A stretch of DNA of 64,000 nt from Bacteroides sp. 519 (lineage in GTDB: Bacteria > Bacteroidota > Bacteroidia > Bacteroidales > Bacteroidaceae): positions 36,218 to 100,217 of the forward strand of contig NZ_QVMJ01000008.1 in NCBI RefSeq assembly GCF_010500955.1, given 5' to 3'. Position numbers and translations under genes: made by a program. Within the stretch, counting starts at the first letter, position 1. Every line of letters begins with the position of its first letter. The notes beneath the pieces were generated by a model. It worked only from the letters and a program-made list of their open reading frames with translations, ran no database searches and was not told where the DNA came from. Below, one piece after another: positions 52,692 through 61,577 of the stretch.

Positions 52692-53000
52692 ATGAAAAAG
52701 TTATTAGTTGCAGTAGTAGTATTTATGGGAATGGGAACAGCAGCGTTTGCACAGTCAGCAGATGCAGTTCAGAAACAAGAGGTTGTTACTTTGGTAACAG
52801 AAGATGCTTTTAAAGAGGTTAAAGCAGAAGACCTGAACGAAAAAGTACAGGCCACTCTTGCTACTTACAATGAAGCCTATACAGTTAAAAAGCTGGAATA
52901 TAACGAAGAAAAGAAAATTACTCGCGTAACTCTTGAAGCAAAAGAAAATCAGACAGAAAAAGTGGTATCACTTAACGAAGAGGGTAAAGAGGTAGAATAA
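52692..53000 (+). CDS. Small secreted protein under a sigma-54 promoter
   Basis: A 102-aa protein with a cleavable signal peptide (MKKLLVAVVVFMGMGTAAFA, then Q). The mature 80 residues are very acidic and lysine-rich (VTLVTEDAFKEVKAEDLNEK and TLEAKENQTEKVVSLNEEGK), suggesting a small beta/alpha periplasmic fold (PepSY-like is possible) that could bind metal or a partner. The sigma-54 promoter in its leader and the adjacent NtrC-type regulator and kinase suggest it is the direct target. Function unknown. Confidence 0.75.
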   Translation: MKKLLVAVVVFMGMGTAAFAQSADAVQKQEVVTLVTEDAFKEVKAEDLNEKVQATLATYNEAYTVKKLEYNEEKKITRVTLEAKENQTEKVVSLNEEGKEVE

Positions 53001-53033
53001 TCCCAATTATCTACGATAATATCTGAAAACTTT

Positions 53034-53072
53034 AAAAATAGGCCTCCTGTGAAGAAGGTCTATTTTGTTTTT
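53034..53072 (+). terminator. Terminator of the small secreted-protein gene
   Basis: AAATAGGCCT pairs with AGGTCTATTT (one mismatch) around a CCTGTGAAGA loop, followed by TTGTTTTTAT. Confidence 0.75.
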
Positions 53073-53101
53073 ATTTCAATACAATAGATGTTTTTTTATT
53101 G

Positions 53102-53109
53102 TACCTTTG
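53102..53109 (+). promoter_or_regulatory. -7 box of the HpaII-family gene
   Basis: TACCTTTG matches TAnnTTTG, 30 bp before the ATG. Confidence 0.55.
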
Positions 53110-53139
53110 TTGCTATTATTTATATTAGCTACATAAAAA

Positions 53140-54222
53140 ATGGCATTCGAAGCAACCAAAAGAGAGTGGAGTGATTTATATGTATTCTTCCGTTTGTTGG
53201 CAAACGGTTTGGTAAACACTGGCACAGTTTCAGGAGAAATAAACAAGAGCGTACAACATACTTTATGTGCAATAGAGCGCGAAGAACACGACGGTAGTCG
53301 CCTGTATCGCATTCTTGGAGACAATATACACATAGGTAAAGAAGATACCCAGATAATTCCAAGGGAAAAGTTCGCTGTTTTTGCCGATCTGATATTGGGA
53401 GGTATAAAAGGTAGTTCGGAAGATACAGTAGTTTCTCCTGATGGTGTAGAAGAATTCCTGGATGAACTTAAAATCTATGAACTGGATGCAAAAACGCAGG
53501 AACGTACCAATTTAACTTTATTCTTTTGGAACATGGATGCGCCGGCAACAGGTGTTGTTATCCGTTCGCGTTTATCCCGTATGCATCCGTTACTTGATGG
53601 TGGACGTGCTGCCAATATTAAATTCGAACTAACCGGAATGAAGTTTTCCAATCCCATGATAAGCAAAGTGAATGCTGTTGAAGGCCAAAACACTGTTGCC
53701 GAACGCATGATGCTTATTGAAAGCCTGGGAGGTATTTTAAAATATTCGGATGTTGCCGATAAAGTTTTCCGAAGCAACCTCTGTATGATCGATCTCCATT
53801 TTCCCCGGTTGTTGGCAGAAGTACTTCGTATTATGCAACTGGATGGAATAACCCGCACACAAGATTTGATAGAGGCTGTAAAAGCAATGAATCCTCTAAA
53901 AATAAAGGATGAACTTATTGAGAAACATCATTTCTATGAGTATAAGATGAAACAATTTCTGAACGCAGCTGTTACAGGTATGCGTCCGGCTAAAATATAT
54001 ACCGCACCTTCCGCTGCCATTCAAGGACTTCTTCTGGTAAACGGTAAAGGAGAGATTCTTTATTATCCGGTAGCTGATAATCAATTATTTAATGATTTCT
54101 TATTCTATAATACTCGTTTTGAGCAAGGAGATGTACAAAAGGATCATTATGGAACAATCGAAAAAGAGAATGGCATTCTTTACTTCAGATTAAATGCAAA
54201 GGTTGGGCTGGTGAAGAGGTAG
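53140..54222 (+). CDS. HpaII-family restriction endonuclease (CCGG type), no methylase adjacent
   Basis: A 360-aa protein resembling the HpaII endonuclease family (PF09561), which cuts CCGG. The start MAFEATKREWSDLYVFFRLL matches the HpaII N-terminal pattern (E-W-x-[ED]-L-Y-x-F), followed by EEHDGSRLYRILGDNIHI and IPREKFAVFADLILGGIKG. The length is almost equal to HpaII (358 aa). A catalytic core with acidic residues is plausible around SRMHPLLDGGRAANIKFEL, but I cannot confirm each residue. No cytosine methyltransferase lies in this window. It has its own promoter and no operon partner. Confidence 0.82.
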   Translation: MAFEATKREWSDLYVFFRLLANGLVNTGTVSGEINKSVQHTLCAIEREEHDGSRLYRILGDNIHIGKEDTQIIPREKFAVFADLILGGIKGSSEDTVVSPDGVEEFLDELKIYELDAKTQERTNLTLFFWNMDAPATGVVIRSRLSRMHPLLDGGRAANIKFELTGMKFSNPMISKVNAVEGQNTVAERMMLIESLGGILKYSDVADKVFRSNLCMIDLHFPRLLAEVLRIMQLDGITRTQDLIEAVKAMNPLKIKDELIEKHHFYEYKMKQFLNAAVTGMRPAKIYTAPSAAIQGLLLVNGKGEILYYPVADNQLFNDFLFYNTRFEQGDVQKDHYGTIEKENGILYFRLNAKVGLVKR

Positions 54223-54288
54223 TTAAACATTCTGATTATTTAATTGTTATATTGAATGAAGCATAATTTAAATTTAAATAAGCAAATG

Positions 54289-54849
54289 ATGAAAAAAAGA
54301 ATCTTATTGATAACTGTTATCTCCGGTGCTCTATTAGTATCTTGTAACAGTAATAAAAAGAATAATCAGGTTTCGGAAGTAGATGTGGTTGAATCAGTTG
54401 TAAGAACTACTGTTACCGATAACCAAGGAAATACAATGGTACTTGCATTTTATAATGAAAGTGGTACTGCAATAGCCGAATTAAATGGTGAAGCAATTAA
54501 CATGGTTCGAGACACTACTGCCTCAGGTGTAAAAATGCACAACAATGAGTATGAATACGAAGAGTGGCAGGGACATATCGTACTGAAGAAAGATGGTAAA
54601 GTTGTTTTCGACAACAAAGATGTTGTGAGTGCTTCGGTCACCAATAAACAGGGTGAAAAACTGGATATGACTTTCAACAATAACAATAATACCGCTGTAC
54701 TTAAGTTGGATGGAAAAGAAATCAACCTGAAAGCTGATACTACTGCTTCGGGTATAAAATATAGTAATGCAAACTATGTGTACGAAGAATGGCAGGGACA
54801 TAGTGTTTTGAAAAAAGACGGTAAAGTAGTGTTTGATAATAAGAAATAG
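54289..54849 (+). CDS. Lipoprotein with two MliC-like domains
   Basis: A 186-aa lipoprotein (MKKRILLITVISGALLVSCN; lipobox LVSC). The mature part is two copies of an MliC-like (C-type lysozyme inhibitor) domain: the first has TMVLAFYNESGTAIAELNGE and YEYEEWQGHIVLKKDGKVVF, the second MTFNNNNNTAVLKLDGKEIN and YVYEEWQGHSVLKKDGKVVF. The repeat is about 82 aa. MliC/PliC proteins block lysozyme in the periplasm. I start at ATG 54289, the second of tandem Mets; an earlier in-frame ATG at 54256 adds a hydrophilic leader. Confidence 0.82.
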   Translation: MKKRILLITVISGALLVSCNSNKKNNQVSEVDVVESVVRTTVTDNQGNTMVLAFYNESGTAIAELNGEAINMVRDTTASGVKMHNNEYEYEEWQGHIVLKKDGKVVFDNKDVVSASVTNKQGEKLDMTFNNNNNTAVLKLDGKEINLKADTTASGIKYSNANYVYEEWQGHSVLKKDGKVVFDNKK

Positions 54850-54871
54850 CCTGTATATTCACAATTAGGCC

Positions 54872-54919
54872 AAAAGGCAATATATCTTGTTCCTCTATGA
54901 ACGGATCTATTGCCTTTTT
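54872..54919 (+). terminator. Terminator of the MliC-like gene
   Basis: AAAAGGCAATA (54872-54882) pairs with TATTGCCTTTT (54908-54918) around a long loop. Confidence 0.7.
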
Positions 54920-54952
54920 CATTGGTATCGTGGAATTTCTATCTCTTTTTAT

Positions 54953-55056
54953 CCCGGTAGGATAACCCTTTTCTCCCGGTAGGATGAAGCCTTTCTCCCG
55001 GTAGGATAAACGGTTTATCCCGGTAGGACAAAGCCTTTATCCTACCGGGAGAAAAG
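54953..55056. repeat. 22-bp array of CCCGGTAGGATAA units
   Basis: Units begin at 54953, 54975, 54997 and 55019, exactly 22 bp apart, each starting CCCGGTAGGA; a fifth copy at 55041 is inverted (CCTACCGGGAGAAAAG), so the array ends in a stem with the fourth copy. It is the fourth type of 22-bp array in the window and contains CCGG in every unit. Confidence 0.85.
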
Positions 55057-55095
55057 TGAGTTCAACAAATATCTTTCTATACTCTTCCCTAAGAT

Positions 55096-55205
55096 ACTTT
55101 TGTATCTTCCCTGTGGTACTTTTGTATCTTGCCTGTGGCACTTTTGTATCTTCCCTGTGATACTTTTGTACCACAGGCGTGATACTTTTTTCTCACAGGT
55201 AAAAA
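55096..55205. repeat. 22-bp array of ACTTTTGTATC units
   Basis: Units begin at 55096, 55118, 55140, 55162 and 55184, all exactly 22 bp apart: ACTTTTGTATCTTCCCTGTG.., three more copies with small changes, and a final degenerate one. The fourth (ACTTTTGTACCACAGGCGTG..) is almost the same as the units upstream of the initiator-like gene at 16098. No gene lies in 54920-55259, which both arrays fill. Confidence 0.85.
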
Positions 55206-55259
55206 AGTGTTGGTACTGTAAGTTTTTGATTACCAGTTGTGTTTGTAACTTCATCAAAG

Positions 55260-55775
55260 CTACACCACTTCCACAACCTCACTTAAATCCTTTCTTGGGG
55301 TTCTTTCCCCATTCTCTTTATCAGGATATCCAAGCGGTGTCATAACTACCGGATAAAGATTCTCTGGCAAATCGAATAGTTTCCTGAACAAATCAACATC
55401 GAATGCACAAACCCAACAAGTGCCGAGTTGCTGTTCCGTTGCAGCTAAACAAAAATGTTCCATGGCAATAGAAATATCAATATCGCAATGATCTTTTCCA
55501 TCGAACCTACGTTTCCACGACTGGCTGGTATCGCCTAATATAACCAGATAATATGGACAATCGGAAACATTAAACCATTGTGCCTGATAGCATTGTTTTA
55601 ATAGAGCTTGCTTCTCCTTATCCTTTATTAAAAGAAATTTCCAAGGTTGCCTGTTTACAGCCGATGGCGCATGCCGGGTGCATTCCATTATGTATTCAAT
55701 CTTTTCCTGTTCAATTTCGTGAGATAGGTATTTACGTACGGATTTTCTTTCTTTTACCAATTCTAAAAAGTTCAT
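55260..55775 (-). CDS. Nitroreductase family protein
   Basis: A 171-aa FMN-dependent oxidoreductase of the small nitroreductase type. KERKSVRKYLSHEIEQEKIE and ECTRHAPSAVNRQPWKFLLI hold the FMN-phosphate-binding Arg and Ser/Asn/Gln; DISIAMEHFCLAATEQQLGT and VVMTPLGYPDKENGERTPRK the later family segments. Substrate is unknown. The stop lies 54 bp from the 22-bp array. Confidence 0.92.
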   Translation of the reverse strand: MNFLELVKERKSVRKYLSHEIEQEKIEYIMECTRHAPSAVNRQPWKFLLIKDKEKQALLKQCYQAQWFNVSDCPYYLVILGDTSQSWKRRFDGKDHCDIDISIAMEHFCLAATEQQLGTCWVCAFDVDLFRKLFDLPENLYPVVMTPLGYPDKENGERTPRKDLSEVVEVV

Positions 55776-55806
55776 ATATGTCTTGAAGTTTTAATAGCAA
55801 ATTAAT

Positions 55807-55814
55807 TACTTTTG
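55807..55814 (+). promoter_or_regulatory. -7 box of the yhaO-yhaN-like pair
   Basis: TACTTTTG matches TAnnTTTG. It lies 2 bp before an in-frame ATG at 55816, so translation must begin further on, at 55861. Confidence 0.65.
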
Positions 55815-55860
55815 TATGATTGAACAAAAGTATAAACATTCCCAGAATTACTCAACTCCT

Positions 55861-57138
55861 ATGGCAATAAAAATAGTAGTGACAGGCGATTTACATCTTG
55901 GCAAACGCTCATCGTTACTTACTGATGGCAACAATACAACATCTACAAAATACACGTGGGGTAATATTGTACAATATGTTATCGACCAGCAAATAGATTT
56001 ACTCTTATTAACCGGTGATATTGTTGACCGCGACAACCGGTTCTATGAAGCCATTGGCCCTTTGCAAACCGGATTCGATAAACTGTCTCAAGCAGGAATA
56101 CCTGTTTACCTTGTTGCCGGCAATCATGATCATGATGTACTGCCACAAATCATCACCATAAATAACCTTTCTGATGTGCATTTATTGGGTAGAGATGGAA
56201 AATGGGAGAGCCAGATTCACTCAACCCCAAACGGTGAATCGGTGCGTATAGCCGGATGGTCGTTTACCAACAAATATATTTACGAAAGTGCCATAAATAA
56301 CACCTTTCCTCAATTTGAAGATAGTATACCCACATTGGCATTGTTACATGGTGATGCTTATCAAGCTATAAGCAAATACAATCCGGTAAACATAGAAAAG
56401 ATGAAACAATATCGTGCAGTAGATGCTTGGCTGTTAGGCCATATTCACAAAGCAGATGTTATTTGCGAAAAAACTCCCCTGATACTTTATCCCGGATCGC
56501 CACACGCTTTAAATCCCAAAGAAAAAGAAATACATGGCCCTTGGTTACTTACCATAGAGAATAAAGAAATAACCTATAAACATCTCCCTTTATCGCCTGT
56601 ATGCTATCAATATTTAAATATTGATGTATCAACAGCAATCAACGAAATTGAATTCAGAAAACAGGTTATCGCTGCCTTCGATATGCATTTATTGCAAATC
56701 AAAGAACAATATAACCCTCACTTCCTGGTATACGACATTGAATTTACAGGTACCCACAACAATGTATATGAGCTTCGGAAGTGGAGCGACGAGATAAAGA
56801 ATTACAATCCGGATGATTGGTGCCATGTATCTATCCGTTCCATGGAATACAATATCAGGCCGGAACTCGATATAAACCAACTGATGAATGAACCTTCGTA
56901 TATTGGTGTGTTGGCTACAGCCATTAAAACTCTTGAAACGGGAAGTTCTAACGGTTTTATTGATAAACTGGTTGCCGATTGGAAATCACGTTACGAACAC
57001 CTTACTACTATGCCAGTGTATATTCCACTCAAGGCCCAGAAACCAGATAAGGAACTGGATAAAATGGCCAGAGAATACGTTCTTAATGAATGCCGGGAAC
57101 TAATTGCTGAACTCAATCATCAACGAAATGAAAATTAA
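55861..57138 (+). CDS. YhaO/SbcD-like metallophosphoesterase nuclease
   Basis: A 425-aa Mre11-type nuclease. Metal motifs: VVTGDLHLGKRSSLL (D-x-H), LLLTGDIVDRDNRF (G-D-x-x-D), LVAGNHDHDV (G-N-H-D), LLHGDAY and LLGHIHKADV (G-H-x-H). The C-terminal half (about 270-425) is a helical capping region. It overlaps the downstream ATPase by 11 bp and the two should form an SbcCD-like complex for DNA end processing; the pair is closer to Bacillus YhaO/YhaN. Start at 55861 is forced by the -7 box at 55807. Confidence 0.9.
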   Translation: MAIKIVVTGDLHLGKRSSLLTDGNNTTSTKYTWGNIVQYVIDQQIDLLLLTGDIVDRDNRFYEAIGPLQTGFDKLSQAGIPVYLVAGNHDHDVLPQIITINNLSDVHLLGRDGKWESQIHSTPNGESVRIAGWSFTNKYIYESAINNTFPQFEDSIPTLALLHGDAYQAISKYNPVNIEKMKQYRAVDAWLLGHIHKADVICEKTPLILYPGSPHALNPKEKEIHGPWLLTIENKEITYKHLPLSPVCYQYLNIDVSTAINEIEFRKQVIAAFDMHLLQIKEQYNPHFLVYDIEFTGTHNNVYELRKWSDEIKNYNPDDWCHVSIRSMEYNIRPELDINQLMNEPSYIGVLATAIKTLETGSSNGFIDKLVADWKSRYEHLTTMPVYIPLKAQKPDKELDKMAREYVLNECRELIAELNHQRNEN

Positions 57139-59941
57139 AAAACTTACAATAAACAGGTTACCTGGTTTCCCCGAAGGTCTTAAAGGTATCAATAAACTGG
57201 CCGGGAACGTTAATATTGTAACCGGACCCAATGGTTCGGGTAAGAGCTCAACAGCCCGTTCCATACACAAACTAATTTGGTGGGATAATGTATCAGCAAG
57301 ATACGAGATTGATGCTTTGCTTAACATCAACCGCGAAACTTGTGGAATAAGGATTGATTCGCAGGGATATACACGTATTAATGCCAATGGGCAAGTGCAC
57401 GATGACTTCTCTTTTGTTTTTCCTAAAGAGTTCAGTAATCAATACATGTTGGCGCTTCACGATTTAATACACAACAATGATGATAATCTTGCCCGGATTA
57501 TTGCCAAAGAAGTAAATGGGGGAGTAGACCTTGCCAAGGCAACCGGCAGACTAGATTATAAGTCGAGTAATCCTAATGTTGCTCAACCTCGCTATAAATA
57601 TTTCGTCGAAGTTCAAAAGGAGTTATCAAAGCTGGAAGCAGAACAATCTTTGTTATTGAAGGATGAAGAGAAGCTTTTTCTTTTGGAAGCAGAAAAGAAG
57701 CAAGCCGAAGAAGCATCCGGATATAAAGATTTATATGAAAAGATACTGAATTTTCTTGATGCCCGTAAAGCGTATGAAACATCCCGGATTAAACTCGATA
57801 GTTTTCCCAAAGCTATATACAAACTAAAAGAGGATGATTATAATACAATTGAAACGCAGGAAAGAAAAATAGCTGATATTGACAGATACATCCTTGAAGA
57901 AGAGAAGACAATTAGAGACAACTGGCAGAAAATAAATTCACTACGTATTCCAGATAAAGAAATACCCGAAGAAGTTATAACCGAACTATCTGCAAGGATT
58001 GAAAACCTGAAAACCCTGCAACAACAGATTTCATCCCTTGAACGGGAAATAAAAAATCAGGAAGTAGTATTGAACCAAACCGGACGGCTTATTGCTTCGG
58101 AACGGGAATTATCCGGTCTGCGTGAAATAAATCTGGAAGAAGCCGGTTACCTGAATGAGTTTATTCAGGCAGCAAATGAGGCAGAAGGAATAAATGCCAA
58201 TCTGCTAAACGAAAAGCGGAGGCTGGAGAAAGATTTAATTGAATTGAAAAACAAACTGACCCAAAGCATCTCTGTTGATAATATCCGCAAAGGAGCCAGC
58301 ATTTTATCCGATTGGCTAAAGGGTATAACATCGCACCGGCAAAACAACCTCTTATGGGTGATGATTGCTTTAATCGGCTGGTGTTTGTTGGCTATAGCCA
58401 TAAGCTATAATGCTAAAAAAGAGGCCGTTCTGCTTGTAGGAGGTATTTCATTGTTACTTATCCCAATTGTTGTTTATGTAAACAGAAAGAACGGAAAGCA
58501 ACAAAATAGTGAATTGAATGTTCGCATAGCCGATTTCAAAAAGTGCTCTTTACCGCCTCCTGCCCATTGGGACAGTGTTTCGGTAACAGCAAGATTACAG
58601 GAGTTGCTAAATACCCTCGACATTGTATCGGCTAAAACCGATATAGAAGAACAATTGAAAAAGATCAGTATTGAACTTGAGCAATCTCAAACAAGGCTGA
58701 TGGATATTAAAACAGAATACTTCCGGATAAAGGAGAATATGGGAATGCTTCCCGAAAACATGGATTTACTTACCAGTAATTACAATTCGTTTTTTCTTTT
58801 CCTTTCCAATTTATCCAAGTGGCAGGATGCTGTTATTGAAGTTGAAAAACTGCAAAGCGAGCAACAGACCTATTACAACAACTACTTTGATGAGCTCGGT
58901 ATAGTAAATACACTTTTTGATAGTCTGAATTATACCACTGCTGATAACCACGTACAGGCTTTTTCGCTATTACAAACCCTGAAAAAGGAATGCGAAACCA
59001 AAACCAGAATATTTAATGAGATTATTTCGCAAAGGAATATTATTGAGTTGAAACAAAAGGAGAAAGACAGTTATCAATCTTCGCTAAAAGAAATATATTC
59101 TCGTTTGGGGTTGCCTTACGGAAGTAATAAAGAAGTTTATCAATTAAATGCGGATTATCATTTATTCAGACAGACACAAAAGCAGGCTACCGATGATTTA
59201 GCTATGGTGAATGCAAACGAACATTTGTTATCGACTCATCCGTTGTACGCTGTTTATAAAGAAATGAACAAAGAAATTACCACAGAAGAAGTTCGGCAAA
59301 AGAAATCAGAATATGAGTACCTGTCGGCCAGGCAAAGTGAAATCATGCGTGAAATGTCCGACATAAAAGCCCGAGTCCGTGAAAGAAAATCGAAGGATGA
59401 TATTGAGAAGGCTTTAAATAAGAAAGAAGAAGCACTGAACGGATTAGACGGTCTGTTACATAATAACCTGAAATCGACTACAGGAGATTTAATTATTTCG
59501 CATCTACATGAAGAGATATCATTGAACAATGACAATCCGGTTTTTAAGCGCGCCAATAAAATACTGGGTGCAATAACCGGAAACAGATATAAACTGATTT
59601 TAGGAGAAGGGCGTCAGCCAACCTTTAAAGCGTATGATAATAAGCTGAATCAAATCCAATCTCTGGACGAAATATCTACAGGAACCCGTGTACAATTGTT
59701 GTTGGCTATCCGGCTGGCATATATCGAGACACAAGAGAATCAGATTAAACTACCTGTATTGGCTGATGAGTTATTGGCAAACAGTGATGACGAACGTTCG
59801 GAAGCCATTATCCAATCGCTGATTGAAATAAGCCGTAACCGCCAATTGTTTTACTTTACTGCTCAGGCAGATGAGGTTCGTAAATGGGAAGAACATCTAT
59901 TAAAATATTCTGATATAGATTGGAGGATATCTTACATTTAG
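57128..59941 (+). CDS. YhaN/SbcC-like AAA ATPase with membrane-spanning coiled coil
   Basis: A 937-aa SMC-like ATPase. Head 1: NVNIVTGPNGSGKSSTARSI (Walker A). Long coiled coils (about 160-330 and 430-790) are split by two hydrophobic helices: NLLWVMIALIGWCLLAIAIS and AVLLVGGISLLLIPIVVYV. Head 2: ISTGTRVQLLLAIRLAYIE (signature) and LPVLADELLANSDDERS (Walker B). The membrane segment in the coiled coil is a YhaN trait absent from SbcC, so this complex may act at the membrane. I start at ATG 57128, inside the yhaO end; an in-frame ATG at 57104 is possible. Confidence 0.88.
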   Translation: MKIKKLTINRLPGFPEGLKGINKLAGNVNIVTGPNGSGKSSTARSIHKLIWWDNVSARYEIDALLNINRETCGIRIDSQGYTRINANGQVHDDFSFVFPKEFSNQYMLALHDLIHNNDDNLARIIAKEVNGGVDLAKATGRLDYKSSNPNVAQPRYKYFVEVQKELSKLEAEQSLLLKDEEKLFLLEAEKKQAEEASGYKDLYEKILNFLDARKAYETSRIKLDSFPKAIYKLKEDDYNTIETQERKIADIDRYILEEEKTIRDNWQKINSLRIPDKEIPEEVITELSARIENLKTLQQQISSLEREIKNQEVVLNQTGRLIASERELSGLREINLEEAGYLNEFIQAANEAEGINANLLNEKRRLEKDLIELKNKLTQSISVDNIRKGASILSDWLKGITSHRQNNLLWVMIALIGWCLLAIAISYNAKKEAVLLVGGISLLLIPIVVYVNRKNGKQQNSELNVRIADFKKCSLPPPAHWDSVSVTARLQELLNTLDIVSAKTDIEEQLKKISIELEQSQTRLMDIKTEYFRIKENMGMLPENMDLLTSNYNSFFLFLSNLSKWQDAVIEVEKLQSEQQTYYNNYFDELGIVNTLFDSLNYTTADNHVQAFSLLQTLKKECETKTRIFNEIISQRNIIELKQKEKDSYQSSLKEIYSRLGLPYGSNKEVYQLNADYHLFRQTQKQATDDLAMVNANEHLLSTHPLYAVYKEMNKEITTEEVRQKKSEYEYLSARQSEIMREMSDIKARVRERKSKDDIEKALNKKEEALNGLDGLLHNNLKSTTGDLIISHLHEEISLNNDNPVFKRANKILGAITGNRYKLILGEGRQPTFKAYDNKLNQIQSLDEISTGTRVQLLLAIRLAYIETQENQIKLPVLADELLANSDDERSEAIIQSLIEISRNRQLFYFTAQADEVRKWEEHLLKYSDIDWRISYI

Positions 59942-59945
59942 TATG

Positions 59946-59953
59946 TATATTTG
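59946..59953 (+). promoter_or_regulatory. -7 box of the patatin gene
   Basis: TATATTTG matches TAnnTTTG, 22 bp before the ATG at 59976. Confidence 0.6.
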
Positions 59954-59975
59954 TGTATATAACCATGAATGAATT

Positions 59976-60824
59976 ATGATACAGGATAAAAATCCTCTAT
60001 ATAAACTGGGCTTAGCATTAAGCGGCGGCGGAGCACGCGGATTTGCCCACTTAGGCGTTTTAAAGGCAATGGAAGAACGGAATCTGCGTCCGGATATTAT
60101 TTCAGGAACCAGTGTAGGCTCTCTTATTGCTGTTTTTTATGCCGACGGATATACCACACAAGAAATTATGAAGATTGGCTTATCCGTAAAATTTACTTCC
60201 ATCATTGAAGGTATAATACCCCGTGGAGGCTTTTTCAAGACTACCGGAGTTCAGCATCTATTGGTTAAGTATATAAGAGCCAAGAGATTTGAAGATCTCA
60301 ACATTCCTGTCCGGGTGGTTGCTTCGGATATTGAGAGTGGTAAGGCAAAAGTTTTCTCCAAAGGCGAAATCATTCCCGCAGTTCTTGCTTCGTGCTCTGT
60401 TCCAATTGTCTTTACCCCGGTAAATATAGACGATCATCATTATGTAGATGGTGGTTTGTTGATGAACTTTCCCGTATCCGTAATCCGAAGAGATTGCAAA
60501 ACCGTTCTGGGTGTTAATATAAGTCCTGTAATTTCAATGAAATACGAAGAATCCATGAAGTATGTAATTGAACGCTGTATGAATTATATGGTAGGGGCAA
60601 ACACTTCTGCCCAACGAGATTTATGCGATTATCTGATTGAATGTAATGAGGTGTCGGAGTATTCTATATTTGATTTTAAACACAATCAGGAAATATATAA
60701 AAAAGGCTACACACTGGCCTGCACATATTTGGATGATAATAAAAAGAAGATTGATAAAGATTTGCTTTCTGTAAAGTCAAAAGGGTTGGGACGGAAGATA
60801 ATGAAGTTGTTGGGAAAGATTTAA
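59976..60824 (+). CDS. Patatin-like phospholipase (RssA type)
   Basis: A 282-aa esterase/phospholipase. GLALSGGGARGFAHLGVLKA (oxyanion hole GGGxR), IISGTSVGSLIAVF (nucleophile Ser in GxSxG) and YVDGGLLMNFPVSV (catalytic Asp in DGG) give the Ser-Asp dyad. The size and single domain fit cytosolic RssA-type proteins. Function unknown, perhaps lipid turnover. Its stop abuts that of the convergent deacetylase remnant. Confidence 0.93.
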   Translation: MIQDKNPLYKLGLALSGGGARGFAHLGVLKAMEERNLRPDIISGTSVGSLIAVFYADGYTTQEIMKIGLSVKFTSIIEGIIPRGGFFKTTGVQHLLVKYIRAKRFEDLNIPVRVVASDIESGKAKVFSKGEIIPAVLASCSVPIVFTPVNIDDHHYVDGGLLMNFPVSVIRRDCKTVLGVNISPVISMKYEESMKYVIERCMNYMVGANTSAQRDLCDYLIECNEVSEYSIFDFKHNQEIYKKGYTLACTYLDDNKKKIDKDLLSVKSKGLGRKIMKLLGKI

Positions 60825-61480
60825 TCAAACTCCCGGATATTTTCTTAAATATTCAAACCTGTAACCACATTCTTTTAATTTTTGAATCAGTAAAGAGAGA
60901 TCATTCTGTGCGGTTACTTTTGCAAACATCTGATTGTGCATCAGTAAAACCACATGGTTAGCAGTAAAAGTTAAGGTAGGGCGTTCAAAAAGCTGTTCAA
61001 TCTCTATAATCAATTCCTCAATACTCTGTTTGGGTGAGTAATCTTTGGAGTTATACATCCATTCTATATCCCAGCCAAATACCTGATAACCGTTTTCGAC
61101 CAACAGAGCGGCAGAAGTAGCCCCTGTTTGTTTATAATTCTTCTTTCTTTCACCGAGTTGCCATAAATTACGTCCCGGTAGGCGAGCTATTTTGTATTTG
61201 ATGTTACAACTCGTTTGGTTCTTTTCAAAGTCGTTCAATACATATTCCGGGTTTTGATAAAAAGCAGCATATCTGTGATTAGCATGCGAATAGCTATGGT
61301 TGTATATTTCTATGAATGGATTTTCTTCGAACTTCTGATGGTATTCCCGGAAACGGTGACTGCCATCTATTGAACATCCTACGCTGAAGAGGCTTGTTTT
61401 AACTTTCTCAATCGTAATAATGCTATCGATATATGCACTGCCATTAAGTGGGGCATCATCAATAGTTAGATAAATGTACT
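60825..61480 (-). pseudogene. Polysaccharide deacetylase, N-terminus cut off by IS66 insertion
   Basis: From the right border at 61480, the minus strand reads in one open frame: YIYLTIDDAPLNGSAYIDS (NodB motif 1, the D-D pair), GCSIDGSHRFREYHQKF, then PFIEIYNHSYSHANHRYAAF (motif 2, H-S-x-x-H) and on to the stop at 60825. A shorter reading from a TTG at 61238 starts within this frame but would lose both motifs. The N-terminus, probably with a signal peptide, lies past the IS66 element outside the window. The insertion is a few codons before the catalytic domain, so the gene should be inactive. Confidence 0.88.
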
Positions 61481-61511
61481 GTAAGCGTCTCCGCTTTGTC
61501 GCCTATATTGT
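61481..61511. repeat. IS66 left terminal inverted repeat
   Basis: 31 bp identical in inverse to 63970-64000; the first mismatch follows at position 32. Confidence 0.95.
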
Positions 61512-61577
61512 ATTTCTTGTTTGTTCTTGGTCAAGGAATGACTGATTTTTTAAAATTCAAAGGGATTTCTTAAGAAT

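Noticed and set aside
53140..54222. Complete restriction-modification system
   Set aside because: No methyltransferase motifs were found in either flanking gene or nearby frames.
54953..55205. CRISPR array
   Set aside because: Units are contiguous at 22 bp with no unique spacers, and no cas genes are present.
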